The translations under genes were made by a program, and so were the position numbers. From Phragmites australis (Eukaryota; Streptophyta; Magnoliopsida; Poales; Poaceae), in assembly GCF_958298935.1 (NCBI RefSeq), contig NC_084924.1:26075819-26139818 (forward strand): DNA of 64,000 nt. Reading direction: 5' to 3'. This document shows positions 25,901 to 36,964 of this stretch, piece by piece (position 1 is the first letter of the stretch; each line of letters starts with the position of its first letter). Below the pieces are notes generated by a model. It was not told the origin of the DNA and ran no database searches. It was given only the letters and a program-made list of their open reading frames with translations.

Positions 25901-26200
25901 TTTAGAATTAGCATTCTCATCACTTCCCTTTTCAGACCCAACCTTTTAAGATCTAAACTTTTTGGAAGTAGCCTTTTCAGCACTAGCCTTTTAAGACATA
26001 GCCTTGTCAGATGTAGTCTTTTTAGAATTAGGCTTTTTAAAAGTAGTCTTTTTTAGATATAGCCTTTTCAAAAGTAGCCTTTTTGGATGTAGACTTTTCA
26101 GAGTGTAGACTTTTTAGAAGTAGCCTTTTTAGATGTAGGCTTTTTAGAAGTAACCTTTTCAGAAGTAGTCTTTTCAGAAGTAGCATTTTCAGTTGATATG
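25866..26200 (-). repeat. 15-bp tandem array encoding TS(K/E)Kx pentapeptides on the minus strand
   Basis: On the minus strand the array reads ACTTCTGAAAAGACT / ACTTCTGAAAAGGTT / ACTTCTAAAAAGCCT and so on, that is TSEKT, TSEKV, TSKKP, TSKKA, TSKKS. About twenty units are recognisable; a one-base insertion near 26101 and later drift break the frame. A Lys/Thr/Ser-rich linker of this kind would suit a nuclear DNA-binding protein. It was probably coding sequence of a MULE-1 accessory gene, now decayed; its parent exon is not certain. Confidence 0.6.
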
Positions 26201-26345
26201 ACCACACCTTACTACAGAATCAACTACTTTGCAGGGTCAATTTCTGTGTACTTAGTCCATGAGCCAGGATGAGTCCATTGTATAAATAGATGATCTCTTT
26301 CCCACATGTAGAACCACACCAATAGCCTCAACCTCTAAAACTCAG

Positions 26346-26912
26346 ATGAAAATGGCGTCCGATCCTTTCCCCAAGAAATACATACTGGATACTACGGTTG
26401 ATGGGGTCAAAGTGCCCATGTTCTGGTGTGAAAACCTTTGTAGGGTGATGAAGTCCTTCAAGTTTTCCTTCACCTACGGAAGGAGATTCTTCATATGCCG
26501 TAACTATGAGTACGATCAATCCCAGGGAAGCACCAATGTTGGCTCATGCCATCAGATAATAACTTTTGGCCAAACTACTCCAGAAACAACTATTATTTAC
26601 CACTTAACATTTCGTCCCTCATTGCAGTCGCCGCCACCACTATGTGAATTCTTATAGTGGCTAGATACTAAGCAGTCCAAAGCGGATGTGTTCCTAATTC
26701 ACACTGAGCACCGCACTGCTTGGAGACGCTTCCATGAGATGAAAGCTGGCAAGAGGAGGGAGGCTACGCACAGGTGCATTTAAGAGGACTAGCAGAAGAT
26801 GAGGGAGGAGCGTAACTGCATAATGGTGGAGGCCTGTGAGGCAGAGAGGGAGAGGAAGCACGAAAGGGCACGTCGAGCACGTGAGGCAGTACCGCAAGCA
26901 ACGAGGTACTAG
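26346..26912 (+). pseudogene. GRF-type zinc-finger gene of MULE-1 (plus copy)
   Basis: A TATA-like TATAAATA (26281-26288) precedes ATG at 26346. The product reads MKMASDPFPKKYILDTT, then PMFWCENLCRVMKSF and YGRRFFICRNYEYD (to about 26515). An apparent intron ends near 26625 (TTGCAG), followed by PPPLCEFL, a stop, and WLDTKQSKAD. The C...GRRFFxC...LCEFxxWLD pattern is a GRF-like zinc finger split by an intron at the same place as in the minus-strand copy. A highly charged, probably helical tail follows (WRRFHEMKAGKRREATH and RERKHERARRAREA) to about 26912. Stops at the FL-WLD junction and after HRCI disable it. It is divergently oriented to the other copy. Confidence 0.6.
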
Positions 26913-27269
26913 ATATTGTAATCCTGTGAGGCAGTACGCTTCCATGAGATAAAAGCAACGAGGAAGGGAAATTATCCATGTTGCACTCAGTAGACGAGAT
27001 ATTGTAATCCTGTTGTTTACATTCCCTATAACATGTTAGATTTAAACGCGGTACTAGTTTTGGTTATAATGATTGTGAACTGTACATGTTAATGTTCGTG
27101 TATATCGCAGTTCCAATTAAAATCACCATGTTCAAGTATCTGTTTTCATCAAATTCGGTTATTCAAAATATCGCACAAACATCTAATGGAATTGGACAAT
27201 TTGATAACAAAAAAAATTACCTATTCTACGACAAATTAAATTAATTTGGCCGAAGCAACGTGTTACCCG

Positions 27270-27375
27270 TTCACCGGGTGAGAAAAAGATGTTTCCCGTT
27301 CATCGGGTGAGACAAAGGTGTTGCTCGTTCAGAGGGCGACAACTTTGTGTCTCCTAGTGAATGGGTGACATGTTG
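27270..27375. repeat. Right-side subterminal repeats of MULE-1
   Basis: Successive units CCCGTTCACCGGGTGAGA, CCCGTTCATCGGGTGAGA, CTCGTTCAGAGGGCGACA and GTGAATGGGTGACA. They match motifs inside the left terminus at 15662 and the right terminus at 37445-37460. They lie just left of the CACTA insertion, confirming that MULE-1 continues across it. Confidence 0.75.
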
Positions 27376-27410
27376 CTTTCTCTGTTTTTTCAATACCACT
27401 ACGTGAAAAA

Positions 27411-27790
27411 TAGTTATGGGTGATGGGTGATAACCTTAATGGGTGACGGGTACTGTACCCGTCACCCCAAACGCGTCATTGATGACTAGTCATTGGTGAC
27501 GGTTCCGTATTCATCACCAATGACGAACAAAAGTGACGGGTATTAACTATCACCTGTCACCTATGACCATCTCCCATGTGCTGGGGAGAAAATTATAGGT
27601 GACGGGTGAGCTCTTCACCCGTCACTTATATGTATAATAAGTGATAGGTAACAAGGTTATGTTCTTTATAAGTGATGGGTAGATATATTACCTGTCACTT
27701 ATGGCTGACATAAGTGACGGGTAACGTAGTTACCTGTCACTTATAAAGAACATAAGTGACGAGTAGACATTTTACCCGTCACTTATGTTT
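27411..27790. repeat. Subterminal repeat array, left end of CACTA element
   Basis: More than a dozen copies of (T/A)AGTGACGGGT or its complement ACCCGTCACTTA, in alternating orientation, sometimes as hairpin pairs. Such arrays are known as binding sites for the second element protein in En/Spm-type elements. The stop codon of the Ulp1 gene falls within one of these units. Confidence 0.9.
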
Positions 27791-30700
27791 CTCTTGCTCG
27801 GTAGGAATGAGCTGTTTCCTGGCTGCATCCTGGAATGTAGCCAGGATTTGGTAGCCATCTTCTCCCTGCAAATAATAGCAACGCATCCAAATACATATCG
27901 ACAAACACAATTGTAGGAGTACTCGCTTCATCACAGAATTGCAAATATTACAAATTTCATATGTATTCATTATAGAATCACAAATGTTACAAAGTTTTGA
28001 TCAACTCATAATTACTTAAGACTTCACAAATTAAGGCTTTTGTAGTGGAACTCACTCTGTGGGCTGATAATGTCAGACACCATGAACTGAGCAATTCGTC
28101 GTCGAATATCTGGGAGTGCACCGCATCGAGAAACATACACTTGTATTGGTGCATAATTTAATGCGTAACCAATGTCATGTTACCATGGAATTAAACTAAT
28201 TACCGAAATTAGTTATGAATAATCTTGTATTGAACTTACATCGGGGGATTTGATATTCTTTGCTCGGAGCATGAGAAGCATGTTCCACGTAACATAGAAT
28301 CCACATGTGTTGCCTGGTGGTTGTTGGTGGCACTGCTAAAAAGAAACTTTACTGTTAGATGAAAAGAGAAAAAACAGCAACAGAGAATATTTGGTATTTT
28401 GTTTAGTAGCACTTACCGCGTACCTGGTCTTGTGTGTCAGCCTACGACCGGCTTTTGCGTCGTAGTCAGGTTGTGCTCAAAGGTACTTTTAGAAAGCCCT
28501 GCATAAAGAGGGATCGATTATGGAGCCTTTGAATGTTAGAAAAGTTTAATATGTGAGCTAAGATAGGCAGAACTTACATGTCAAGGAGTTGTTTTACAAT
28601 GCTGTAATCACGCGATCTAAGTTTGCCATTTGCAGATGTTGGTCTTGATGAGTCGACGTAGAACACCAAGTCCCACTCGAGGCAAATGTTAAGTAAGATC
28701 CAATGGCCACTGGTGTTGTGGGCGCCCATCAGGTACTTCACTTTTCAGTATTGTTGCATTGCCCTGGCCACATGATTCGCAGCGTAGTCGGGGTGAAGTT
28801 GGATGACCGATATTGTAATGGCCTCAGGGTCAAGAAATGCGACGAGATCCTTGTTCTTCCTTGTTTCTTTCATCAAGTGTCTACAGATAAGGACACAGTT
28901 AGATTCAAGTCTTAATGGTATTAATTAATGAATATCCAGTATCATGGGACTTATAATGTGAAGACCCGTAATAACGATACATCCAGGCCATCAAGGTTGA
29001 AGAGGTCGTATAAGTCATTGAAACCCACAATGAAGTAGCCGTCTTGATCACTTAACAAGTGTCGTCGTTTGTACTGTACGACTATGGACTAATCATTGCT
29101 GTCTCTACAAGCCTGTACGTAATAATTATGCAGGTCGATACATGCTTTTCCCGCCCTTGCTAGCTCATCTACCGTCATCAAGGGCTTCCCATATTTGAAT
29201 TTCGTGTTGGCCTAAGTCCACACTGGTGCAATGTCCATGGACTTCTTCATTGGTACAATGGACTTCGACTTCGTCGGTACAATAGCCTTTGACATCTTCG
29301 GCATGGGCTTCTTAGAGTCTTTCTTCTTGACATCCTTTTCCTTCTTGTTTTTTGGGCTCTCTAGGGGAGACGGTATTGGGTCTGGAAGCGAGGCTGTCGG
29401 ATGCGGAGGAGAATGCAGTGAACCCGGCTTCTCTGGGGGAGGAGAAGGCAGTGAAGTTGCCTTCTCAGGAGGTGACCGGTGTGGCAGAGGTGCACTTGGA
29501 ACTCGTCCAGACTGGGATGCACTGGAGACCACGATGTCGCCTCTCTTCCACTGGATCCTTTGATGAAGAGCTTCACCGAGAGTTATGACTTCCTCGTTGG
29601 GAGGGGGGGACCTCCAACACGTGATCAGTGGCATTGCTATATACCATATCCACCGTAATCACGGTATTGCCTGCACGTATCGAGACCGTATGTAAGATAC
29701 GGACGCCTGGAAGCACCTGGCCCCTTGCAACCTCGAAGTGATATCCGCCAAGCCTGATTACAAGGCTGCAGGACGTGGGCCCTTCTAGCAGGTCGATTGT
29801 ATCCAGCTCAGTCTCGGTAGCAGCTACTTGTTGCTCGACCTCCCTGGAGGCCCAGCTACTCTTCCCTGCAGCTCCAGGGCTAAAATCCTGTGGCATGGAA
29901 ATCTCTATTCCCTTTGCTGCAAGCTGCCCCATGATGCTTGAGTAAACTTTCTGGGTGATGTCCCGTGTCAATGCATCCACATCCACTGCATCCGGCCTCT
30001 TCCTCTTCTTGTACATCCCGATGTCTTCGGGAAAGCCGTATTTCCAGCCCTGGGAACTTGATACACCTCGCACTCGACTTGGGTGCTTCGGGTTTCCCAG
30101 CGCTGCTGTGAGAACATCACTTTCCCTAACCCTGGTAAAAGAACCTTGGCTGGCTTCGGCTGCCTTTTCTTTGACTTTTTCTACGACTGCCTGGGTTTCG
30201 CTGTTTCTGAATGTGATTTCCCCGCTATCGGACAGCTCACCCCTTGCATGCAAATATGGCCGCGATTGTCCCAAGAATTGATTCCAAGGATTCTCACAGC
30301 CTTCTCTGGCTAATTTCTCATCCTCTGCCTGCCATTTCACCCTTTTCCCAGCGTAACCTGCTGCGCCGGTCCTGTAGTCATGCTTGTTCTTAGCCCGAAG
30401 TTGCTTCTTCTTCTCACTCTCCGTCTTGAACTACTCTGAGCTCTTCATCTGCACAAAATCATCCCAATCTTCCAGTTTCAGGTGTTTCTAGCTCTCGTAC
30501 GGTGCCACCCCTTTTACTAAGTAATGATTCACAAGCTTGCTCTTAAAGCTTCGGTGAAGTTTTACGATCACTTGCATTGCTGCATTGACCACAGCTTTCT
30601 TTTGACGCTCGCTCATGTTTCCAGGGTACTCCAAATACTCCATGACAACATTATTGAACAAGTCCCTCTTCTCTTCATCACTGAGGTCATTGAACTTAGT

Positions 30701-31209
30701 CGTTATCGGCACCCTCTCCTGAGCAATGAGCCCTGCGACCCTCTGAAATCTTTTCAGGGCCTTTTCATCCGTAGGCAGCCCATCAGCATCAATTCCTATG
30801 ACGGTAACCTTGTCTGTCGTCCACTGTGTTTGTGTCCTTGGCTTTCTGGCGCGTGCAACACTACCAGCTATCTAGCTTGGAGACTACGTTGCCATCATCT
30901 AGAGAGAAAAAACGGGAGTTGACATAAACAAACAATATTTCTCCATTCAACAAGTATAAAATGTATTGACTCGCTTGTATCAATACCTCTTCGGTGGATT
31001 GTATTCTTCGTCACTTGCCCGACGTCGCTCTCCCAATTCGGTGATGGGTCAGGGCTTGGGCTATGATACTGGCTTTCGCTGTTGCCGGAGGAGGACGTCG
31101 GGTGCAGGATTAGGCTCCTATCCGCCCCATCTTGTGCCGGGGTGACCTCTAGTGCTAGCATCCTCTGTGCTTTTGGTTTTTTAGGGGTGACATTCCTCTT
31201 CTTCTCCAT
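27779..31209 (-). pseudogene. CACTA second gene: Transposase_24 domain fused to Ulp1-type (C48) protease
   Basis: Starts at ATG 31209 (MEKKRNVTPKKPKAQRM); the first exon ends near 30990 with RR|GTATTG. The next exon (from 30896) carries a region typical of the plant En/Spm Transposase_24 family: ERVPITTKFNDLSDEEKRDL, SEKKKQLRAKNKHDYRTGAA, GCENPWNQFLGQSRPYLHAR. A Pro/Ser/Lys-rich hinge follows (29500-29230). The C-terminal half is a Ulp1/C48 cysteine protease: His in SGHWILLNI (about 28704), Asp in FYVDSSRP (about 28653) and Cys in PGNTCGFYV (about 28304). The tail PDIRRRIAQFMVSDIISPQ leads to the stop at 27779. The frame shifts near 29600 at a run of seven G residues. Stops occur at 30490, 30430, 29215, near 29088 and near 28750. 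The catalytic triad is intact, so loss of function is recent or the interruptions are partly sequence errors. Confidence 0.85.
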
Positions 31210-31731
31210 GGTTTCTTAGAGGAAAGAAAAATAATCAAGGTTAACGATTATGATCCAAATTTCACCATTGGCTCCAACTAATACCTAACGAACCTTATCA
31301 CGCAACTACCATATATAAGTAAACGAAAAGTAACACTAATAACAGATATACCAACAGTCCACCAATATCCCATTTCTTAAGTCACAAAAGCATATATAGG
31401 CTTTTTTTGGGCAAGGAACTTTGAGGATCAAATAATATACACTAAAATGCTATTGCTGATCCGATCTAGAATTGGAGAAGGCATTAAATTTTAATTTTGA
31501 AACAATATGTAAAATGTGGCTAACTGGTGCTTAACTACTAGCTTGAGTACTAGGCTGCATCCATTTTGTTGCAAAGAGGCGTGGGGCATCTACTCTCAAT
31601 TCAGCGCATCCTGATGGAGGAAGTCTGATGTTGGGGTTTTATAATTGACAGTCAATTAGGGGCGTACAATATGAAGCATAAATTGTATAGGATAATCAAA
31701 TTTGTTGTCAATATACTATCCAGGTGTGACT

Positions 31732-32378
31732 ACTGCCTGTATGAGGGTAAGGCGGAACATCGATAACCCTAACCTTGTTGATACATACAACTCGAGAGCT
31801 GGGAGGATTACACATCTCAACAGCCAAAAGTTCCCAATTCTAAATGTCATACAGATGAGTGCTGTCAAAGTTAATCTATACTAGGTAAAATACACACAAC
31901 AAATTTTTCTTGGTGAAAAGATAGCACATGTATTATTCTAATTGCTAACAATGTGTTCTTTTACAAAACTTTTCTATGGCAGGATGCTCTTCTTTCACCA
32001 TTATGGAACATCAATGCTCACAGCGTGGTGTACATTACTCAAGGTTGTGCACGGATTCAAGTTGTTAACAATAGAGGGAAAATAGTTTTCAACGGAGAGC
32101 TTCGCCGTGGACAGTTGCTAATTATACCGTAACACCATGTAGTGCTGAAGAAGGCACAGAGAGAGGGATGTGCATATATTGCATTTAAGACCAACCCTAA
32201 CTCTGTGGTGAGCCACATTGCAGGAAAGAGTTCCATTTTCCGTGCCCTCCCAAATGATGTTATAGCAACTGCATACCACATCTCAAGAGAAGAGGCTAGG
32301 AGGCTCAAGAATAACAGAGGAAATGAGTTTGGTGCATTCACTCCAAGTCACTCAAACAGGAGTTACCAAGATGTAGCG
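31732..32378 (+). pseudogene. Captured glutelin (11S globulin) gene fragment with its intron
   Basis: Reads CMRVRRNIDNPNLVDTYNSR, then HLNSQKFPILNVIQMSAVKV to 31884. A 98-bp GT-AG intron (31885-31982) follows, then [74 protein letters not shown] and FGAFTPSHSNRSYQDVA (to 32378). This is the basic-chain cupin domain of a seed-storage glutelin, missing the acidic chain and the signal peptide. Retention of the intron shows that genomic DNA, not mRNA, was copied. Two stops, TAG (31882-31884) and TAA (32130-32132), replace Gln codons, each explained by one C-to-T change. The fragment is antisense to both CACTA genes and lies between them. Confidence 0.9.
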
Positions 32379-32600
32379 TGGCGACAACGACGGGGTCGGG
32401 GGGTGACGGCGCGTGGCGACGGGGCGACGGCGATGGGTCGATGGTGATAGGGCAACGGTGATGGGTCGATGGTACGGGTGGACGACGACAGCTCGTGGCG
32501 GCGGGTGGAGGACGACGGCGACGGCGAACCATAGCTTTGCGCAGGCAAAAAGACTTAGGCAAAATGAGATTGCGCGCGCGGGGACTAGCTAGGGTTATAT
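32379..32600. other. GC-rich segment next to the glutelin fragment
   Basis: Runs of CGACGGCGA/GGTCGATGG-type repeats, followed by AAATGAGATTGCGCGCGCGG and CTAGCTAGGGTT. The minus strand has a short open frame rich in Arg and Pro but no known domain. It could be a second captured piece (first-exon or promoter-like GC bias) or 5' sequence of an element gene. Confidence 0.4.
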
Positions 32601-32609
32601 ACAAAAAAG

Positions 32610-33060
32610 TCATAGGTGATGGGTGATAATATTGCCCGTAACCTTTTACTTCGACTCGGGCTGTACATATCAGTCATAGGTGATGAGTGATAATATTACA
32701 CGTCACCTATAATTATAGCCCGTCACTTATTGTAAGTAAAAGGTGACGGGTTATATTATAACCCGTCACCTTTTACTTCGACTCGGTCTGTACATGTAAG
32801 TGATTGGTGATGGGTTATAAATGTCAACTGTCACTTATTGTGTGTAAAAGGTGACGGGTTATTAATATCACCCGTCACCTTTTACTTCGACTCGGCCTGT
32901 ACATACAAGTGATAGGTGACAGGTTATTAATATCACCCATCACTTTTTACTTCGACTTGGCCTGTACGTACAAGTGATAGATGACGGTTTATAAATGTCA
33001 ACCATCACTTATTTACTGTAAAAGGTGACGGGTTATTAATATAACCTATCACCTATTGGA
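32610..33060. repeat. Internal subterminal-type repeat block in the CACTA element
   Basis: The same GTGACGGGT units as at the ends, here interspersed with TTTTACTTCGACTCGG copies at 32644, 32771, 32880 and 32945. This block lies between the two element genes, ~4.4 kb from the nearer terminus. It may be the end of a second CACTA element merged by recombination, or the other side of a captured segment. Confidence 0.8.
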
Positions 33061-33271
33061 AGTAAAAAATTCAAATTTTACATTAATATTAAAAATCCAA
33101 ATTTGACATTAATATTACAAATTCAAATAACTTTGAAACTTAAAATTCAATTGACATTAACATTAACAATTCAAATAACTTAAAAGTCAAATTTGCCATT
33201 AATATTACAAATTTGACATTAATATTACAAATATGTCATTAATATTACAAATTTCACACTGAAATTCAAAT
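33061..33271. repeat. AT-rich tandem repeat downstream of TNP2
   Basis: Repeated (A)CATTAATATTACAAATT(T/C)-like units of roughly 20-30 bp between the internal repeat block and the TNP2 stop codon. No coding content. Confidence 0.6.
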
Positions 33272-36200
33272 TCATCGTTTTCGTGCTTTCTTGACATGGA
33301 TCCCTTCGCTATGGTCGGGGCGGATGTATGGAGTTTCCTCGATCAACGAAAGGCGTGGCACGACTGCAGTAGCAAAAGGGGGGATTTCATCGAATTGATT
33401 GAGCTCCTCCTCATCAACGACATTTGTAACTCCGACGATGCATCTTTCTCCAGCGAGAACCACATGGCGTTTCTTCTTTGTTGTGTCAATCACATAAAAG
33501 ACTTGGCAAACATCTTTAGCGAGTACGAAGGGTTCAGACTTGTATCCGACATGTGTGAGATTAACACTAGTGAACCCATACTTGTCATTAGTGACGCCCT
33601 TTGCCTCACGTACCCAACGTCACCGAAACAGGGCTACCTTGAATCGCAAGTAGTTCAGCTCCCAGATCTCCTCTATTTGACCATAGTATGTGCCCCTCTG
33701 CATGTCATTGGCATAAGCTTCTATACGGACACCACTGTTCTGGTATATGCTCTTCTCATCTTGGGCTGCCGTGTAAAATGTGTATCCGTTTATATCGTAC
33801 CCTTGATATGTCATAATTGTGTATATAGGGCCCGATGCCAGTTTTTTATCAGAGCACTTGTAGGAGTACTCGATTGTTTGATTCGATCTCAGAACCAAGT
33901 CGTAAACCTTCGCATATGTTGCCTCGCAACCCAAGCTTTAGTCTGCCCTGGATTCTCTTCAAGCAGCATCTAGTTGTACTCATCGACATATCGACACACT
34001 TCACTCATTTGTTGCAGCATGAGAAAATGAGCTTGGTTGTAAGCCTTCGGATCATAAGTTATTTCCATCTTCCCCAGAACTCCCACACCTGCGAGTCTCC
34101 CTTCATGGTCAGACTTTGGCACTCCAATTGGGTTATTTGGGTCAATGTAATTAACAGACCACTCCAATGCCTCCTCTATCGCGTAACCTTGCACGATGCA
34201 TCCCCTAGGAAAGGCTTGATTCCTTACGTATGACTTGAGAATGCCCATATATCTCTCGTATGGAAACATATGATGCAGGAACATGGGGCTAAGTTAGTGT
34301 ATCTCCTTCACGAGGTGAGCAGTGAGATGTACCATGATATCTAAAAATGATGGTGGGAAATACAACTCAAGAATACATAGAGTCTCAAAGTGTCTTCTTT
34401 CTAGCTCCTCCAGCGAGTCTGGATCGAGCACCTTTTGTTCAATTGCATTGAAGAAAAAGCACAGGCTCAGGATAGCCTCGCGAACCTTTATTGGGAGGAT
34501 GTTCCTAATTGCTCCCGCAAGCAATGACATCATCATCACATGGCAATTATGGGACTTCATCATAGCGAAATTCATTTTTAGCTCTTTCACCGAGACAAGT
34601 CTTGCGATGTTGGATGAGTAACCGGAGGGAACTTTCACACTGTGCAAGAACTCACAGAATTCTTTTTTCTCCTTCCTGAAGAGAGTGATAGCTGCTGGGG
34701 CTAGGTGTTTTCCTTTGTCCGTATCTTGTGCATGGAGCTCCAGCCTTAAGCCTATTTCTTCAAGGTCAGCTCGTGCGTTCTCATGATCCTTTCCTTTTCC
34801 CTTCATTTGGAGCAATGTACCGATCAGACTCTCGCAGATTTTCTTCTTTACATGCATCTTGTCGATAGAGTGACGAACATTTAATTTTTCTCAATACTCT
34901 TGCTTGAATAGTATTGATTTCTTGTTCCACATTCCTAACTATTCATCATACTTAGAGGATTGATTTCGCTTGCCAAGGACAACATTGATATTCTTAACCT
35001 AATTGTGGACATCTTCCACACTGAAATGCCTCGGAGGTAACGCTTTCTCCCTTGTGCCATCGAACTGCTTGTCCATATTTCGGTACGGGTGTTTCCTAGG
35101 AAGGAAATGTCGATGCCGCATGTACACTGTTTTCTTTGAATTGTTCAACCTCAAACTGCATGTGTCATCTAAGCAATGGGGGCATGCTTCACCTTTTCTT
35201 TTACTCTGACCTGACAAGTTACGAAGTGCTGGCAGATCATTGATGGTGATGAACAACATGGCGTGCAAGGTAAAGTACTCTTGCTTGTACTGATCCCAAA
35301 CCTCGACGCCTTCCGAAGTTTCTTAAGATCATCAACTAAAGGCCTGAGGTACACATCTATATCATTACCAGGTTGTTTCGGTCCTAATATCAAGATCGAC
35401 AACATAATATATTTTCACTTGTTACAAAGCCAGGGTGGAAGGTTGTAGATCGACAATACAATAGGCCAGATGCTATGTTAGGTACTCATGTTACCAAATG
35501 GATTCATGCCATCGTGCTCATAGCAAACCTAATATTTCTCAATTCTTTGGCGAACCAACCAAATGTGGAATCAATGATTCACCACTGAGCGGAATCTGCC
35601 AGGTGCCGTATCATTGTGTCGTTCTTACGACCCTCCTTATGCCAACGCACCAATTGGGCCTCCTTTCTGTTGGCAAATAGATGCTTCAAATAGGGAATTA
35701 TAGGAAAATACTACACAACCTTCCTAGGACCACCTTTACTTTTCTTGCCTTCGTCCCCGTCACCACCGTCATTTCTACGCTTATACCGATGGGTTCGACA
35801 CACGAGACATTGATCCAGCTCTGCATACCTCCACGAAACAAGATACAATCCTGCTTACATGCATGTATTTTTTTTCTATTTCCAGTCCTAAAGGACAAAT
35901 TATCTTATTCGCGTCGTAGACGCCCTCGGGCACCAAGTTCCCCTCCAGTAGCATATCCCTTAGCAGATCCAGCAATTCTTCGAAACTCTTGTCAGTCCAA
36001 TCATAGGTTGCCTTCAGCTGTAGAAGCTTTAGATTTCCAAAGATCCGCGTGTACTTCTCCTTACAGTTGGGATAAAGGGGTATTTTGGAATCCCGCACAA
36101 ATTCCTGGAATTTAGCAAACTCACCATTGTTATACTCATCGTGCCGCTCAACATCCCGCACCATCTGGTCCACATTCTCCACAAAATCCTCGAGATCATT

Positions 36201-36560
36201 ATTATTCAAACCTAATATGTCCTCATCCCTGAGATCATGATCCATTTCATTGGGTGTAAGTCCTTGATCCACACTGTCGGCATGGAGGGCCCAATCCATC
36301 TCTCCCTCGTTAAGGTCTTCTTCGCCATGTTTGTTCCAAAATGTATAATTCTCTTTAAATCCACGTATGACCAAGTGTGCATGGATATTGTCTGGTTTCG
36401 GGAACTTCTTTTCATTCCTGCAGTCGCTACATGGACAATACATTGCCGTTATACCACAATCTTTCATATCCGCCAAGGCAGCACTCATGAAATGCTTCAC
36501 CCCGCTCAGATACTCCGTACAAGTCCGGGTCTCGAGGTACATCCAACTTCTGTCCGTCAT
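33272..36560 (-). pseudogene. TNP2-like CACTA transposase pseudogene
   Basis: Starts MTDRSWMYLETRTCTEYLSG at 36560. The N-terminal zinc-binding region has YCPCSDCRNEKKF and HLVIRGFKENYTFW. After acidic sequence come WTDKSFEELLDLLRDMLLEG and CKQDCILFR. The Transposase_21 core is recognisable by DGMNPFGNMST (about 35505), SIWPIVLSIYNLPPWLC and MLSILILGPKQPGNDIDVYL (35405), followed by HAMLFITINDLPALRNLSGQ and GEACPHCLDDTCS. The DUF4218-type part (34857-33970) has PIKVREAILSLCFFFN and MFLHHMFPYERYMGILKSYV. The DUF4216-type part has NGYTFYTAAQDEKS. The end is at 33272. Frame changes near 35860, 35500 and 35300 and several stops break it. Length and domain order match full-size grass TNP2. Confidence 0.92.
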
Positions 36561-36964
36561 CTACAATTAATGTAAAACAATTCATTCTTCATTAATAATG
36601 ACCTTAATTTTGTGGTTAAGCACGCAATTAAAATCTCCAACAAATACACTAGATCTGTGGCATCTCGCGGTAGATCGGCCCAATCTAGTACCAAATCTAA
36701 CATAAATACAACTCACTTGTACTAAGATTTTGGATAAAGATGCAAAATGACCAATTACAACTCAAAGACAACAAATCTACCAAATAGGGATTAGAGCAGA
36801 AGGAAATGGGGAGATACAAACCTTCAAAGACCTAGCACCAATTCAAAATTCGAATTAACAAAATATTAGAGAGTCTCTAGTGGAACCGAAGAAAATCACC
36901 AGAACTATCGCGCAGTACTGTTGACTACTGTTCAACCTGCACAGTGGCTGCCAGCTAGTTTTAT

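Noticed and set aside
29231..29588. Plus-strand frames rich in Phe/Gly
   Set aside because: Antisense of the Pro/Ser/Lys-rich hinge of the CACTA second gene.
31720..32450. Possibility that the glutelin-like region is a functional storage-protein gene
   Set aside because: Acidic chain, signal peptide and promoter are missing and two stops interrupt the domain; it lies wholly inside a CACTA element.
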